From assembly GCF_027487935.1 (NCBI RefSeq), contig NZ_JAIYCP010000021.1:1-63270 (forward strand): 63,270 nt of DNA. Reading direction: 5' to 3'. Both the position numbers and the translations under genes were made by a program. Under the pieces are notes generated by a model. It was not told where the DNA came from. It worked only from the letters and a program-made list of their open reading frames with translations, and searched no databases. This document shows positions 29,708 through 37,973 of the stretch, piece after piece. Origin of the DNA: Brevundimonas sp. GTDB taxonomy: Bacteria > Pseudomonadota > Alphaproteobacteria > Caulobacterales > Caulobacteraceae. Within the stretch, counting starts at the first letter, position 1, and every line of letters starts with the position of its first letter.

Positions 29708-30763
29708 TCAGGCCGCTTCAGTCGGCCGGGAGCCGCTGACCGGATCGGGCGTGGCGGGTGCCAACACAGGGGACAGGTCCTCCACCGGCGACACATAGGC
29801 CCCCATGGCGTCGAACTCCTCAAGGAAGACCCGGCGCATGTCGTCGGCTTCCATGATGACCTCGTGTTTGGCCCCGGCGACCTCGACGTAGCGGCCCCGC
29901 CCGAGCCGTTTGGCGGCCCATTTGTTGGTCTGCTTCCAGACCCGGTCATCCTCGGCCGCCTGAACCACAGCAACCGGAATGCGGACGGCCTTCAAGGCCT
30001 TGGGCTTGAGCGAACGTTCGCCGGCGTCGAGGGCAAAGGCCAGCCAGCCCCAGGTGGGCCCGCCGACGGCCAGATGCGGACAGGCGTAAAGCTGTTGCCG
30101 CCACTGTTCGTAGCGGCTCTCGTCCGAGGTCAGGGCGTCCTTCTCGAAGGTGTGGTCGAACGGATCGTCGATGTTATCGAGCACATAGTCCCCGGCCTTG
30201 CCGTGGCGCAGGTTCCAGCGGACGGCCAGTTTGACCGACCACATCGACCGCCTGCCGGTGCGGATGCGCAGCATGGGGCTCGACAGGATGGCACCGGCGA
30301 ACCGGCTCTCGCCGCCCTGCAGCGTCATCAGGTTCAGCGTGCCGCCCATGGAATGGCCGACCATGATCCAGGGCTTGGGTGCGCGCGTCTCCCAGGTGTC
30401 GAGCAGGCGGGCGTAGTCGTCCAGAAACTCCTCGACCGCCCGGGCATGGCCTTTCAGACGATCGGGAAGCAGCCGGGCCGACAGCCCCTGGCCGCGCCAG
30501 TCATGGGCGAGAACGCACCAGCCGCGGGCGAGGAAATTGCCGATGACTTCGAAGTATTTCTCGATCGGCTCGGTACGACCGGGGCTGACGATCACAGTGC
30601 CGCGCGGCTTGCCGGCCACCAGGGCGGAGGGGGTCCAGAAGGCGGCGCGCAGTCGCAGGCCGCCGGCGCCACGGAACCATTCGCCGACGCCGCCCGGAGG
30701 CGCGGACGCTCCGGGGACCCCCATCAGGGGCGCGTTGGCGGCATAGGCGGCGGCTCGGTTCAC
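29708..30763 (-). CDS. alpha/beta hydrolase, lysophospholipase-like
   Basis: A 351-residue alpha/beta hydrolase. The nucleophile elbow is VGHSMGGTLN and the catalytic His is near GAKHEVIME. The early motif IVSPGRTEPIEKYFEVIGNF and the stretch AHDWRGQGLSARLLPD are typical of PldB-type lysophospholipases or monoacylglycerol lipases. The substrate is unknown. The start is GTG 30763, which overlaps the stop of the preceding methyltransferase gene (GTGA), so the two are probably coupled. Confidence 0.85.
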   Translation of the reverse strand: MNRAAAYAANAPLMGVPGASAPPGGVGEWFRGAGGLRLRAAFWTPSALVAGKPRGTVIVSPGRTEPIEKYFEVIGNFLARGWCVLAHDWRGQGLSARLLPDRLKGHARAVEEFLDDYARLLDTWETRAPKPWIMVGHSMGGTLNLMTLQGGESRFAGAILSSPMLRIRTGRRSMWSVKLAVRWNLRHGKAGDYVLDNIDDPFDHTFEKDALTSDESRYEQWRQQLYACPHLAVGGPTWGWLAFALDAGERSLKPKALKAVRIPVAVVQAAEDDRVWKQTNKWAAKRLGRGRYVEVAGAKHEVIMEADDMRRVFLEEFDAMGAYVSPVEDLSPVLAPATPDPVSGSRPTEAA

Positions 30764-31671
30764 TCTGGCTTCCTGAATCTCAAGGTCATGCGGTCACTCT
30801 CACCGATCGCGATGTATTTCGAACGGTCGAAGGTCGGATTCGGCGGCGAACCGCGCGGTGCCGTCAATCCCATGGGAGGCAGGGTTTCGACGCCGAAAGG
30901 ATGATCCTTGGTATCCCTTTCATTCGCGTTGATTTCCGAGGCGGTAACAAAGGCGAAGCCGGCTTCGGCCGCCAGCTGTTTCACGAACGCCTCCTGGACA
31001 TAGCCGTTCGCGGCGGCCGGGTCCTGATCCTCTTCCGGGCCGAGCCGGTGCTGTTCGATCCCCAGAACGCCGCCCGGACGCAGGGCGGCATAGGCGTCGG
31101 CAAAGGCTTTCTCGGCGATGCCTGCCGCCATCCAGGCGTGAATGTTGCGCATGAACAGGACCAGGTCGGCCGTGCCCGCCAGGGTCACCGGCCCCGAGGT
31201 CGGTCCGAACGCCGAAAGCTCGATCTCGCCATAAAGGCGGCGGTCGTTGGTGAACCGCTGCTCGAAGGCCGCCATCAGCGCCACCTGGGACGGATCTGCG
31301 CCGGGGCCGGTCTGGAATCCGGCGGCAACGTATTTGCCCGCGCCCTCAGCGAGGTAGGGAGCGAGGATTTCCGTCCACCAGCCGCTGCCGGGCCAGAACT
31401 CAACCACGGTCATTCGGGGTTGGAGGCCGAAGAAGCGCAGGGTCTCCATCGGATGACGGGCGGCGTCGCGGATCTTGTCCTGGGCCCGCCAGGGACCCGC
31501 GACGGCCCATTCCAGCGATCCCTGGGGCGGGCCGTCGGGCGTGGGTGGCGGTTCGGCGGTTTTTTCCCGACGACCGCAGGCCGCGAGACCGGTCAGCGTC
31601 AAGGCCGTTGCGCCGGAGAGTAATCCCCGGCGCGACAGCGACAGCCGCCAATCCTGTCTCGAATTGCTCAT
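30760..31671 (-). CDS. exported lipoprotein with class I methyltransferase fold (paralog B)
   Basis: A 303-residue protein. The N-terminus has a twin-arginine-like SRRGLLSGATALTLTGLAAC with a lipobox, so it is probably exported and lipidated. The body is a Rossmann methyltransferase: VVEFWPGSGWWTEILAPYL, LRPGGVLGIEQHR, and a C-terminus GESDRMTLRFRKP. The neighbouring protein at 31779-32606 ends in the same string, so they are tandem paralogs. The motif-I pattern WPGSGWWTE differs from the usual DXGXGXG, and cofactor use is uncertain. ATG 31671 follows AGGGGA. It is coupled to the hydrolase gene downstream. Confidence 0.78.
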   Translation of the reverse strand: MSNSRQDWRLSLSRRGLLSGATALTLTGLAACGRREKTAEPPPTPDGPPQGSLEWAVAGPWRAQDKIRDAARHPMETLRFFGLQPRMTVVEFWPGSGWWTEILAPYLAEGAGKYVAAGFQTGPGADPSQVALMAAFEQRFTNDRRLYGEIELSAFGPTSGPVTLAGTADLVLFMRNIHAWMAAGIAEKAFADAYAALRPGGVLGIEQHRLGPEEDQDPAAANGYVQEAFVKQLAAEAGFAFVTASEINANERDTKDHPFGVETLPPMGLTAPRGSPPNPTFDRSKYIAIGESDRMTLRFRKPE

Positions 31672-31778
31672 CCAGTTCCCCTGGAGGCCGATACTGCACA
31701 TTTCAGACCAGCCGACCGAGGGCTGGGCTTAACCGTGTTCCCGGGCCCGGTCAAAACGGTTCACAACCGGGTCAGACA

Positions 31779-32606
31779 TCAGCCGGGTTTGCGGAATCGC
31801 AGGGTCATCCGGTCGCTCTCGCCAATGGCGTCATACTCGGCGCGTTCCGCAGCGGTCAGGGGCGTGGGCCGGTCGGTGGCATTGTTGGCGCGCGGGGCGC
31901 TGGTGCGAACCGGCGGCAGGGTCCAGACGCCGAAGGGATGGTCATGATCATCCTTGGGATTGGCGTTCAATTCACTGCGGGCCTCGAGCACGAAACCGGC
32001 CGCCTGGGCGGCGCGAATGATGTAGCTCTCCGGCATATAGCCGGTCGGGGCGGTGACATCGGGGTTGAGTCCGTCTTCGCTGCGATGCTGTTCGATGGCC
32101 AGCACGCCGCCGGGCTTCAGCGCCTTGAAGAAGGACGCCAGAAAGGCATCGGTGCGGCCCGCACGGTGCCAGTTGTGGAAGGCCCGCGCGACCAGGACCA
32201 TGTCGGCCGTGCCGTCGGCGATACCCATGCCGTCCTGCGGGCGATTGACGGCCACATAGGTTCCGCCCGTGGCTTCGGCATAGGGCTGCAGGATGGCGCT
32301 CCACCAGCCGCCCGCACCCGGCTGGATTTCGACGATGGTCGAACCCGGGGTCAGGCCCCAGAAGGTCAGGGTCTCGAACGGGTGGCGATAGACGTCCCGG
32401 GCGACGTCGGCGGCCGGACGCGCGGCCGAGCCGATGGCAGCCTGCAGGGCCGCATCTTCCTGCAGCACGGGCGGCGTCATGGCCGCGCGCCGGACAGTGC
32501 GCTCGGCCGGGGTCTCATCCAGCGTCGGCATGGTCGGCAGGGTCTGGGCAGCGGCCAGGGCCGGCAGGGCCAGCGCGGTCGTCACGGCAAGGGCGAGCAG
32601 TCGCAT
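31779..32606 (-). CDS. exported methyltransferase-like protein (paralog A)
   Basis: A 275-residue protein with a Sec signal peptide (about 1-20, ALALPALAAAQ) and a methyltransferase-like domain: TIVEIQPGAGGWWSAILQPY, ADMVLVARAFHNWHRAG, LKPGGVLAIEQHRSED and the C-terminal GESDRMTLRFRKP. It is a paralog of the next gene on the strand and first of a three-gene unit (methyltransferase, methyltransferase, hydrolase). Periplasmic location is unexpected for an AdoMet enzyme. ATG 32606 follows AGGAGA; the frame continues upstream without conservation. Confidence 0.8.
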   Translation of the reverse strand: MRLLALAVTTALALPALAAAQTLPTMPTLDETPAERTVRRAAMTPPVLQEDAALQAAIGSAARPAADVARDVYRHPFETLTFWGLTPGSTIVEIQPGAGGWWSAILQPYAEATGGTYVAVNRPQDGMGIADGTADMVLVARAFHNWHRAGRTDAFLASFFKALKPGGVLAIEQHRSEDGLNPDVTAPTGYMPESYIIRAAQAAGFVLEARSELNANPKDDHDHPFGVWTLPPVRTSAPRANNATDRPTPLTAAERAEYDAIGESDRMTLRFRKPG

Positions 32607-32708
32607 GGGGGGTCTCCTGAGCGAATAGCCGCGAACCCTAAGGCCTTCGGGGCCGGGGGCAAGCCATGACCGGCCGACGGCGACAGATTGGCGCGGAGGC
32701 ACCACCCC

Positions 32709-32736
32709 CTTGACGGTTTCGCGCGGCTTCCCACAT
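32709..32736 (+). promoter_or_regulatory. RpoH (heat-shock sigma) promoter for hsp20
   Basis: CTTGACG (32709-32715), a 14-base spacer, then CCCACAT (32730-32736). This resembles the sigma-32 consensus CTTGAAA and CCCCATNT. A transcript from about 32744 would have a 5' leader near 130 bases with the thermometer-like structure described next. Confidence 0.65.
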
Positions 32737-32767
32737 CGGATCCGAGGCCGCCGATTTCGGGGCTTCC

Positions 32768-32870
32768 AGACCGGACGGGGCCGATCAACGGGCCGACCGG
32801 ACTGAACTCCCACCGCCGGTCCGGGCATCAAACCGCGGGACCGGTTCAACCTTGCTGATCCCCAGGAGGA
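32768..32870 (+). promoter_or_regulatory. ROSE-like RNA thermometer in the hsp20 leader
   Basis: The last hairpin pairs CCTTGCT (32850-32856) with AGGAGG (32864-32869), the ribosome-binding site. The G of TTGCT is left bulged, which is the UYGCU-AGGA arrangement of ROSE elements. Upstream, CCGGTCC (32816-32822) pairs with GGACCGG (32838-32844). A further hairpin with GGCC arms lies near 32780-32796. This would hide the ribosome site at low temperature and open on heat shock. ROSE elements precede small heat-shock genes in alphaproteobacteria. Confidence 0.75.
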
Positions 32871-32876
32871 TGACCC

Positions 32877-33353
32877 ATGCGTACCTATGATTTCACCCCG
32901 CTGTACCGTTCCGCCGTCGGCTTCGACCGTCTGGCCGGACTGCTGGAAACCGCGGCCGCAACCCGCCAGGAAAACGGCTGGCCGCCCTACAATATCGAGA
33001 CCACAGGCGAGAACGCCTATCGGATCGAGATCGCCGTCGCCGGCTTCAGGCCCGATGAACTGACCCTCGAGGTCAAGGAAAACCTGCTCACCGTCACCGG
33101 CCGCAAGACGGCCAATGACGATGCCGGTGCCCAGCGGACCTATCTGCATCGGGGTCTGGCCGAGCGCGATTTCGAGCGCCGCTTCCAGCTGGCCGACTAT
33201 GTGATGGTGACGCGTGCCGACCTGGCCGATGGCCTGCTGTCGATCGAGCTGGCCCGCGAGCTGCCCGAGGCGCTGAAGCCGCGCCGGATCGAGATCGGCG
33301 TTCCCGCTCCGGCGAAGCCGCTGATCGAGACCCGGAAGCCCAAGGCGGCGTGA
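32877..33353 (+). CDS. small heat-shock protein Hsp20 family
   Basis: A 158-residue ATP-independent chaperone. The alpha-crystallin domain covers about 40-135, with YRIEIAVAGFRPDELTLEVK, LLTVTGRK and RGLAERDFERRFQLADYV. The conserved GLLSIELARE is in the last strand. The N-terminus PLYRSAVGFDRL is typical of IbpA-type proteins. It binds unfolded proteins in the cytoplasm. The gene has a heat-shock promoter and a ROSE-like leader, and a terminator follows. Confidence 0.94.
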   Translation: MRTYDFTPLYRSAVGFDRLAGLLETAAATRQENGWPPYNIETTGENAYRIEIAVAGFRPDELTLEVKENLLTVTGRKTANDDAGAQRTYLHRGLAERDFERRFQLADYVMVTRADLADGLLSIELARELPEALKPRRIEIGVPAPAKPLIETRKPKAA

Positions 33354-33413
33354 CCCGGATCGGTCCGGCCTGAAGCGAGGAAACTCAGCCAGGCCGGTGC
33401 AGCGGTCGATTGA

Positions 33414-33445
33414 GGAGGGGGCAGCGTTCGCGTCGCCCCCTTTTT
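33414..33445 (+). terminator. intrinsic terminator of hsp20
   Basis: GGGGGC (about 33416-33421) and GCCCCC (about 33435-33440) with CG-TTCG-CG in the centre form a hairpin with two mismatched positions, followed by TTTTT. Confidence 0.85.
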
Positions 33446-33455
33446 CATGGCCGGT

Positions 33456-34688
33456 TCAGGCGGCCATGTCGTCCAATATCCGGATCACCTGTCGCTGCTC
33501 TGCGGTCAACGATTCAAGGTCAATCCGGGCGCCCGAGACGTCTGCGCCGTCGAGCCGGGCTGCGTCCAGAATGGCACCTTCCAGCCGGGTGCAGCGCAGA
33601 ATGGCCTCTACGAGCATGGCCGGCATCAAACGGTCCTTGCTGATCGCAAGAGCCCCAAGATTGGCACCGCGCAGATCCGCCCTGTTGAGCAGGGCCCCGT
33701 TCAGACGGACCCCCCGAAGGTCGGCGCCACGCAGATCACAGCCACGCAGGTCTGCCCCCTCGAGACCGGCCCCCTGGAGGCTCGCACCCTTGAGGTCCAT
33801 GCCGGCGAAACAGGCGTGTCTGGCGCTCAGGCCCGGCAGCTTCAGGTCCTTCAACCGGTCGCCGAGAGGACGCAAATCCTCGCCGTCAAACACCGCAGGT
33901 TCACCGAACACGCCACCGCTTTCCGCCCAGGCGTTTGCGTCAAGCGCTTTTTCCGCAAGAATCGCGGCGCGGGCCAGCGCCTCTTCACCCGGACTGCGCA
34001 GGACACCGGTCAGGTCCGCCCCCTTGGTATCGGCAAGCTCCAGGGTGACCCCGGTCAGGATCGCCCCTGTCATGCGAGCCCCCTCGAGATTGCAGCGGTC
34101 TACCGAGGCGTTTTCCATCATGGCGCCGGTCAGGATGGCGTCCTTGAGATTCGCCCGGCTCAGATTGGCTCCGCCCAGGGAACAGTCGGTGAAGTCCGCC
34201 TTCTTCGCGTTGATTCCGTCCAGCTGGCCGCCGTCAAGGGTTGCGCCCGTAAAGGTCGCGCCATCAGCGGTGCCCTGTCGCTTCTCATGCCTCACCGCCG
34301 TCAGGCCCCGGGTGGCGTGCGGTATGGCGATCACGCCCTCGCGGAAATCGGCACGGGTAAGGTCGGCATTCGTCAGATTGGCACCGCGCAGGCATGCCCC
34401 GCGCAGGTCAGCCCTCACCAGCTCGGCACCGGTGAAGTCGGCCCCTCTCAGATCGGCGCAGAACAGCACGGCGCCGTTCATACAGGTCCCCGCCAGCCTG
34501 GCGTTCTCCAGCGAACAGCCGCTGAAATCAGCCTCAGCCAGGTTGCGGTCCGACAGGTCCAGCCCGTTGAGATCGAAGAATTTCAGCATGAGGCGGCGAC
34601 CGCCGGGACGACCATTGGCCAGGCGCTCATGCGCCGCGACGAACACATCCAGCTCGCTCTGTGACAGGCGCTGTCGAACCGGGTTCAT
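33456..34688 (-). CDS. pentapeptide-repeat protein
   Basis: A 410-residue protein with two blocks of pentapeptide repeats A(D/N)LXX that fold as a right-handed quadrilateral beta-helix. Examples are LFCADLRGADFTGAELVRAD and ANLSRANLKDAILTGAMM. A second block near the C-terminus reads LEGADLRGCDLRGADLRGVR. About 40 residues of helical sequence separate the blocks (around 225-270). Such proteins can mimic DNA or act as scaffolds; the function is unknown. It is not next to a topoisomerase gene, so a Qnr-like role has no support. The 238-base gap upstream (34689-34926) holds no recognisable site. Confidence 0.9.
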   Translation of the reverse strand: MNPVRQRLSQSELDVFVAAHERLANGRPGGRRLMLKFFDLNGLDLSDRNLAEADFSGCSLENARLAGTCMNGAVLFCADLRGADFTGAELVRADLRGACLRGANLTNADLTRADFREGVIAIPHATRGLTAVRHEKRQGTADGATFTGATLDGGQLDGINAKKADFTDCSLGGANLSRANLKDAILTGAMMENASVDRCNLEGARMTGAILTGVTLELADTKGADLTGVLRSPGEEALARAAILAEKALDANAWAESGGVFGEPAVFDGEDLRPLGDRLKDLKLPGLSARHACFAGMDLKGASLQGAGLEGADLRGCDLRGADLRGVRLNGALLNRADLRGANLGALAISKDRLMPAMLVEAILRCTRLEGAILDAARLDGADVSGARIDLESLTAEQRQVIRILDDMAA

Positions 34689-34926
34689 GCGACAGGGTCC
34701 GTGATCTCGAGGCCGCTCGGCCCCATCGGGATTGCATCGGCCGCATCGGTCCGCCCCGGAAGGTCGGGCCTGCCGCCGGTGGCGTCCCGTTCACTCCGTT
34801 TGATGCGCCTTCCGGCGGCGGGAACATCAGACCTCGACATCGTCCCGATATGGCACGCCGGCACTTAAGGAAGCGTGTGTGAGGCAGGACGGACGAGGGA
34901 CGGGGGTTGATGACGGGCCGGCGGGA

Positions 34927-35565
34927 TCAGGCTGTCAGCAGCCCCTGGGCCCCGAGTGCGTCCGCCAGTTCCCCGGGGCTGACCCAGACGCGGGTGTAGC
35001 CTGCCTCGCCCAGGCGTTTCAGCTCGGTGGTAAGGTCGGCCTTGGCCGAGGCGGCGAACCGGGCATCAAAGCCCACGCCGTCGGCGCTGACCCGGACCAT
35101 CGGGCGGCCGGTCTCGACCCGGTGCAGATAGCCCTCGTAGAGGACCGCCGCCTCCTCTGCGAGCAGGCCCGTCTCGACCTGCAGTCCGGCCTTCCTGAGG
35201 CGTTCCACGCCACGCCCGGCGGCAAACGGCGAAGGATCGACGGCGGCCACGACCACGCGACTGACCCCTGCATCCATCAGGAAATGGGAACAGGAGGTGC
35301 GGCCCGAGGAGCGCGCACCGCAGGGCTCCATGGTCACATAGGCGGTCGCGCCGCGCGCCCGGTCGCCGGCGGCGGGCGCAGCCTGTTCCTCGGCATGCGG
35401 ACGGCCGCCGGGGGCCGTAGCGGCCTCGGAGACGACCTCGCCATCCTTGACGATGACACAGCCGACCGCCGGATTGGGCCAGGTCTGGCCCATCTGGTCC
35501 CGGGCCAGGGCGATCGCCCGGCCCATGAAGCGGATGTCGTCGGAGGCCTGCTGCGGCGTCATCAT
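34927..35565 (-). CDS. RibD-type deaminase with reduced reductase domain
   Basis: A 212-residue protein whose first 155 residues match the RibD pyrimidine deaminase. PNPAVGCVIVKDG is followed by the zinc ligands His57 (HAE, Glu59 catalytic), Cys82 (MEPC) and Cys92 (SC). The rest of RibD is normally a reductase of about 200 residues. Here only about 57 residues remain (PMVRVSADGVGFDARF, then LKRLGEAGYTRVWVSPG), resembling the ends of a reductase with the middle lost. It would deaminate but not reduce, if active. The start overlaps the gpmA stop by 4 bases (ATGA), so it is coupled to gpmA. Confidence 0.8.
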   Translation of the reverse strand: MMTPQQASDDIRFMGRAIALARDQMGQTWPNPAVGCVIVKDGEVVSEAATAPGGRPHAEEQAAPAAGDRARGATAYVTMEPCGARSSGRTSCSHFLMDAGVSRVVVAAVDPSPFAAGRGVERLRKAGLQVETGLLAEEAAVLYEGYLHRVETGRPMVRVSADGVGFDARFAASAKADLTTELKRLGEAGYTRVWVSPGELADALGAQGLLTA

Positions 35566-36284
35566 GCCCGGGCTCCGATCGACGGGAGCTCGGTTGCTCG
35601 CGCCGCGTCCAGATAGCGGGCTGCGACAGGCCGGAGCGCAGCGTCAAGATCGATCTCCAGCGGGTTTCCGGTGGGAATTTCGACCGCGACGATCCGGTCG
35701 TCCGGAACGGCGAACAGATGTTTGACGATAGCGCGCAGGGAGTTGCCGTGTGCGGCGATCAGCACATCCTCGCCGGCCTTGAGCCGCGGGACGATCGCCT
35801 CGTCCCAGTAGGGCAGGACGCGGTCGAGCGTGGTCTTGAGGCTTTCGGTGTCCGGTATGGCCTGCCCGGCATAGCGCGGGTCGCCGGCGAAATCCCACTC
35901 GCCGCCCGGTGCCAGCGGCGGGGGCGGAATATCGTAGCTGCGGCGCCAGATCAGGACCTGGGCCTCGCCATGCGTCGCCGTCGTCTCGGCCTTGTTCAGG
36001 CCCGTCAGACCGCCGTAGTGGCGCTCGTTCAGGCGCCAGTCGTGGATGACCGGAACATCCTTGAGACCGGCCGAGTCGAGGGCCAGGGCCCCCGTGCGCG
36101 TCGCCCGCTTCAGCACCGAGGTGAACATGACCGAAGGCCGGAAGCCTGCCGCGGCGATCTGTTCGCCGGCGCGCCGGGCCTGGGCCTCGCCCTCAGCGGT
36201 GAGGTCGACGTCAACCCAGCCGGTAAAGCGGTTGTCGAGATTCCATTGGCTCTGGCCGTGGCGCAGCAGGATCAGGCGGGGCAT
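35562..36284 (-). CDS. gpmA: 2,3-bisphosphoglycerate-dependent phosphoglycerate mutase
   Basis: A 240-residue glycolytic enzyme interconverting 3- and 2-phosphoglycerate. The catalytic His is in LILLRHGQSQWN. The acidic partner is in RLNERHYGGLTGLNKAE and the second His in LIAAHGNSLRAIVKHL. Length is near the family's usual 230-250. The frame is open upstream for 75 codons, but ATG 36284 starts the conserved N-terminus and is preceded by GGAG. It is coupled to the RibD-like gene by a 4-base overlap, an unusual partner. Confidence 0.95.
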   Translation of the reverse strand: MPRLILLRHGQSQWNLDNRFTGWVDVDLTAEGEAQARRAGEQIAAAGFRPSVMFTSVLKRATRTGALALDSAGLKDVPVIHDWRLNERHYGGLTGLNKAETTATHGEAQVLIWRRSYDIPPPPLAPGGEWDFAGDPRYAGQAIPDTESLKTTLDRVLPYWDEAIVPRLKAGEDVLIAAHGNSLRAIVKHLFAVPDDRIVAVEIPTGNPLEIDLDAALRPVAARYLDAARATELPSIGARA

Positions 36285-36454
36285 TGAAATCTCCGGACGG
36301 ACTGTCCGGGGGGTAGGACCGGCGGCGCCGTGGGTCAAGACAGGGGTCTGGCGGTCCGGCCTCGCAGCCTTGCCGGACACAGCGCGTTGTTGTCCGTGTG
36401 ACCCCCTGTGCCCTATAGCCAAGCTGAAACCCGGCCCCTCCCCCAAGGTTCCCA

Positions 36455-37954
36455 ATGCAAAAGCCCCGCTCTGACCTGCGTCCCAACACGGTCGCGTATG
36501 AGACGACACCGCTGGTCAAGGCCACGGGGTTCCGGGAGTATGACGCGCGCTGGATCCTGGAAAAGGAGATCAACCTGCTGGGCATCCAGGCCCTCGGTCT
36601 GGGGCTGGCGACCTATGTGCATGAGATCGGCCAGCGGCCCCGGATCGTGGTCGGCCATGACTTCCGCGCCTATTCGCTGAGCGTGAAACAGGCGCTGACC
36701 CTCGGTCTGCTGGAAGGCGGGATGGAGGTGCTGGACATCGGCCTGGCCCTCTCGCCGACGGCCTATTTCGCCCAGTTCGCCCTCGACGCACCCTGCGTGG
36801 CCATGGTCACCGCCAGCCACAATGAGAACGGCTGGACCGGGGTGAAGATGGGGGCCCATCCGCCCCTGACCTTCGGCCCCGACGAGATCGGGCGGCTGAA
36901 GGACATCGTCCTGAACGGCGAGGGCGTGGCCCGGCCGGGCGGTGCCCTGACCCGGGTCGAGGACTTCCGTGAACGCTACCTCGAGGAGATCACCGCCGGG
37001 GTGAAGCTGAGCCGGCCGATCAAGGTGGTGGCCGCCTGCGGCAACGGCACGGCCGGGGCCTTTGCTCCGGAGGCCCTGCGCCGGATGGGGGCCGAGGTTA
37101 TCGAGATGGACACAGACCTCGACTGGACCTTCCCCAAATACAATCCGAACCCGGAAGATCACGCAATGTTGATGCAGATGGCGGCCCGGGTGCGCGAGAC
37201 CGGGGCCGAGCTGGCGCTGGGCTTTGACGGCGACGGCGACCGCTGTGGCGTGGTGGATGACACGGGCGAGGAGATCTATGCCGACAAGATCGGCCTGATG
37301 CTGGGTCGGGACCTGTCGGCCCTGCACGCCAACGCCACCTTCGTCGTCGATGTGAAGTCGACCGGCCTGTACAAGACCGACGCGGTGCTGAAATCGAACG
37401 GGGCCGAGGTCGTCTACTGGAAGACCGGCCACAGCTATATCAAGCGAAAGACCGCTGAACTGGGGGCGCTCGCCGGGTTCGAGAAGTCGGGGCATTTCTT
37501 CTTCAATGCGCCGCTGGGCCGGGGCTATGACGACGGCATCGTCGCCGCCGGGGCCATATTGGCCATGCTGGACCGCAATCCCGGGAAAAAGCTGTCGCAG
37601 CTGAAGGCGGCCCTGCCGGACGCCTGGACCTCCATGACCATGTCGCCGCATTGCGACGACGAACTGAAGTACGGGGTTCTGGAGCGGATCGTGGCAGAGT
37701 ATCAGGCCCTGGCCGACGCCGGCGGCTCGATCCTGGGCCGCAAGATCGTCGAGACCATCACCGTCAACGGCGTCCGGGTGCATCTGGAGGACGGATCCTG
37801 GGTGCTGGTCCGGGCCTCCTCCAACAAGCCTGAGCTGGTGGTGGTGGTCGAGAGCATGCGTTCGGAGGCGGACATGCGCGCACTGTTCCGTGATGAGGTG
37901 AAGCCGAGGCTGGCGAAATACACCGAGATCGGGGCCTATAATCAGGAACTCTGA
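36455..37954 (+). CDS. phosphomannomutase / phosphoglucomutase
   Basis: A 499-residue alpha-D-phosphohexomutase with four domains. The active-site phosphoserine is Ser121 in VTASHNENG. The metal loop is GFDGDGDRCGV, the sugar loop GFEKSGHFFFN and the phosphate-binding loop RASSNKPELVV. It makes mannose-1-phosphate or glucose-1-phosphate for envelope polysaccharide, consistent with glmM, glmS and galU nearby. AlgC-type dual activity is plausible but not shown. It is divergent from gpmA. Confidence 0.93.
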   Translation: MQKPRSDLRPNTVAYETTPLVKATGFREYDARWILEKEINLLGIQALGLGLATYVHEIGQRPRIVVGHDFRAYSLSVKQALTLGLLEGGMEVLDIGLALSPTAYFAQFALDAPCVAMVTASHNENGWTGVKMGAHPPLTFGPDEIGRLKDIVLNGEGVARPGGALTRVEDFRERYLEEITAGVKLSRPIKVVAACGNGTAGAFAPEALRRMGAEVIEMDTDLDWTFPKYNPNPEDHAMLMQMAARVRETGAELALGFDGDGDRCGVVDDTGEEIYADKIGLMLGRDLSALHANATFVVDVKSTGLYKTDAVLKSNGAEVVYWKTGHSYIKRKTAELGALAGFEKSGHFFFNAPLGRGYDDGIVAAGAILAMLDRNPGKKLSQLKAALPDAWTSMTMSPHCDDELKYGVLERIVAEYQALADAGGSILGRKIVETITVNGVRVHLEDGSWVLVRASSNKPELVVVVESMRSEADMRALFRDEVKPRLAKYTEIGAYNQEL

Positions 37955-37973
37955 GCCTGACCGGAGACGGAGT

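Noticed and set aside
33456..34688. Qnr/MfpA-like gyrase-protecting protein
   Set aside because: It is a pentapeptide-repeat protein, but it has a central helical insert, is not near gyrase, and has no distinguishing Qnr features.
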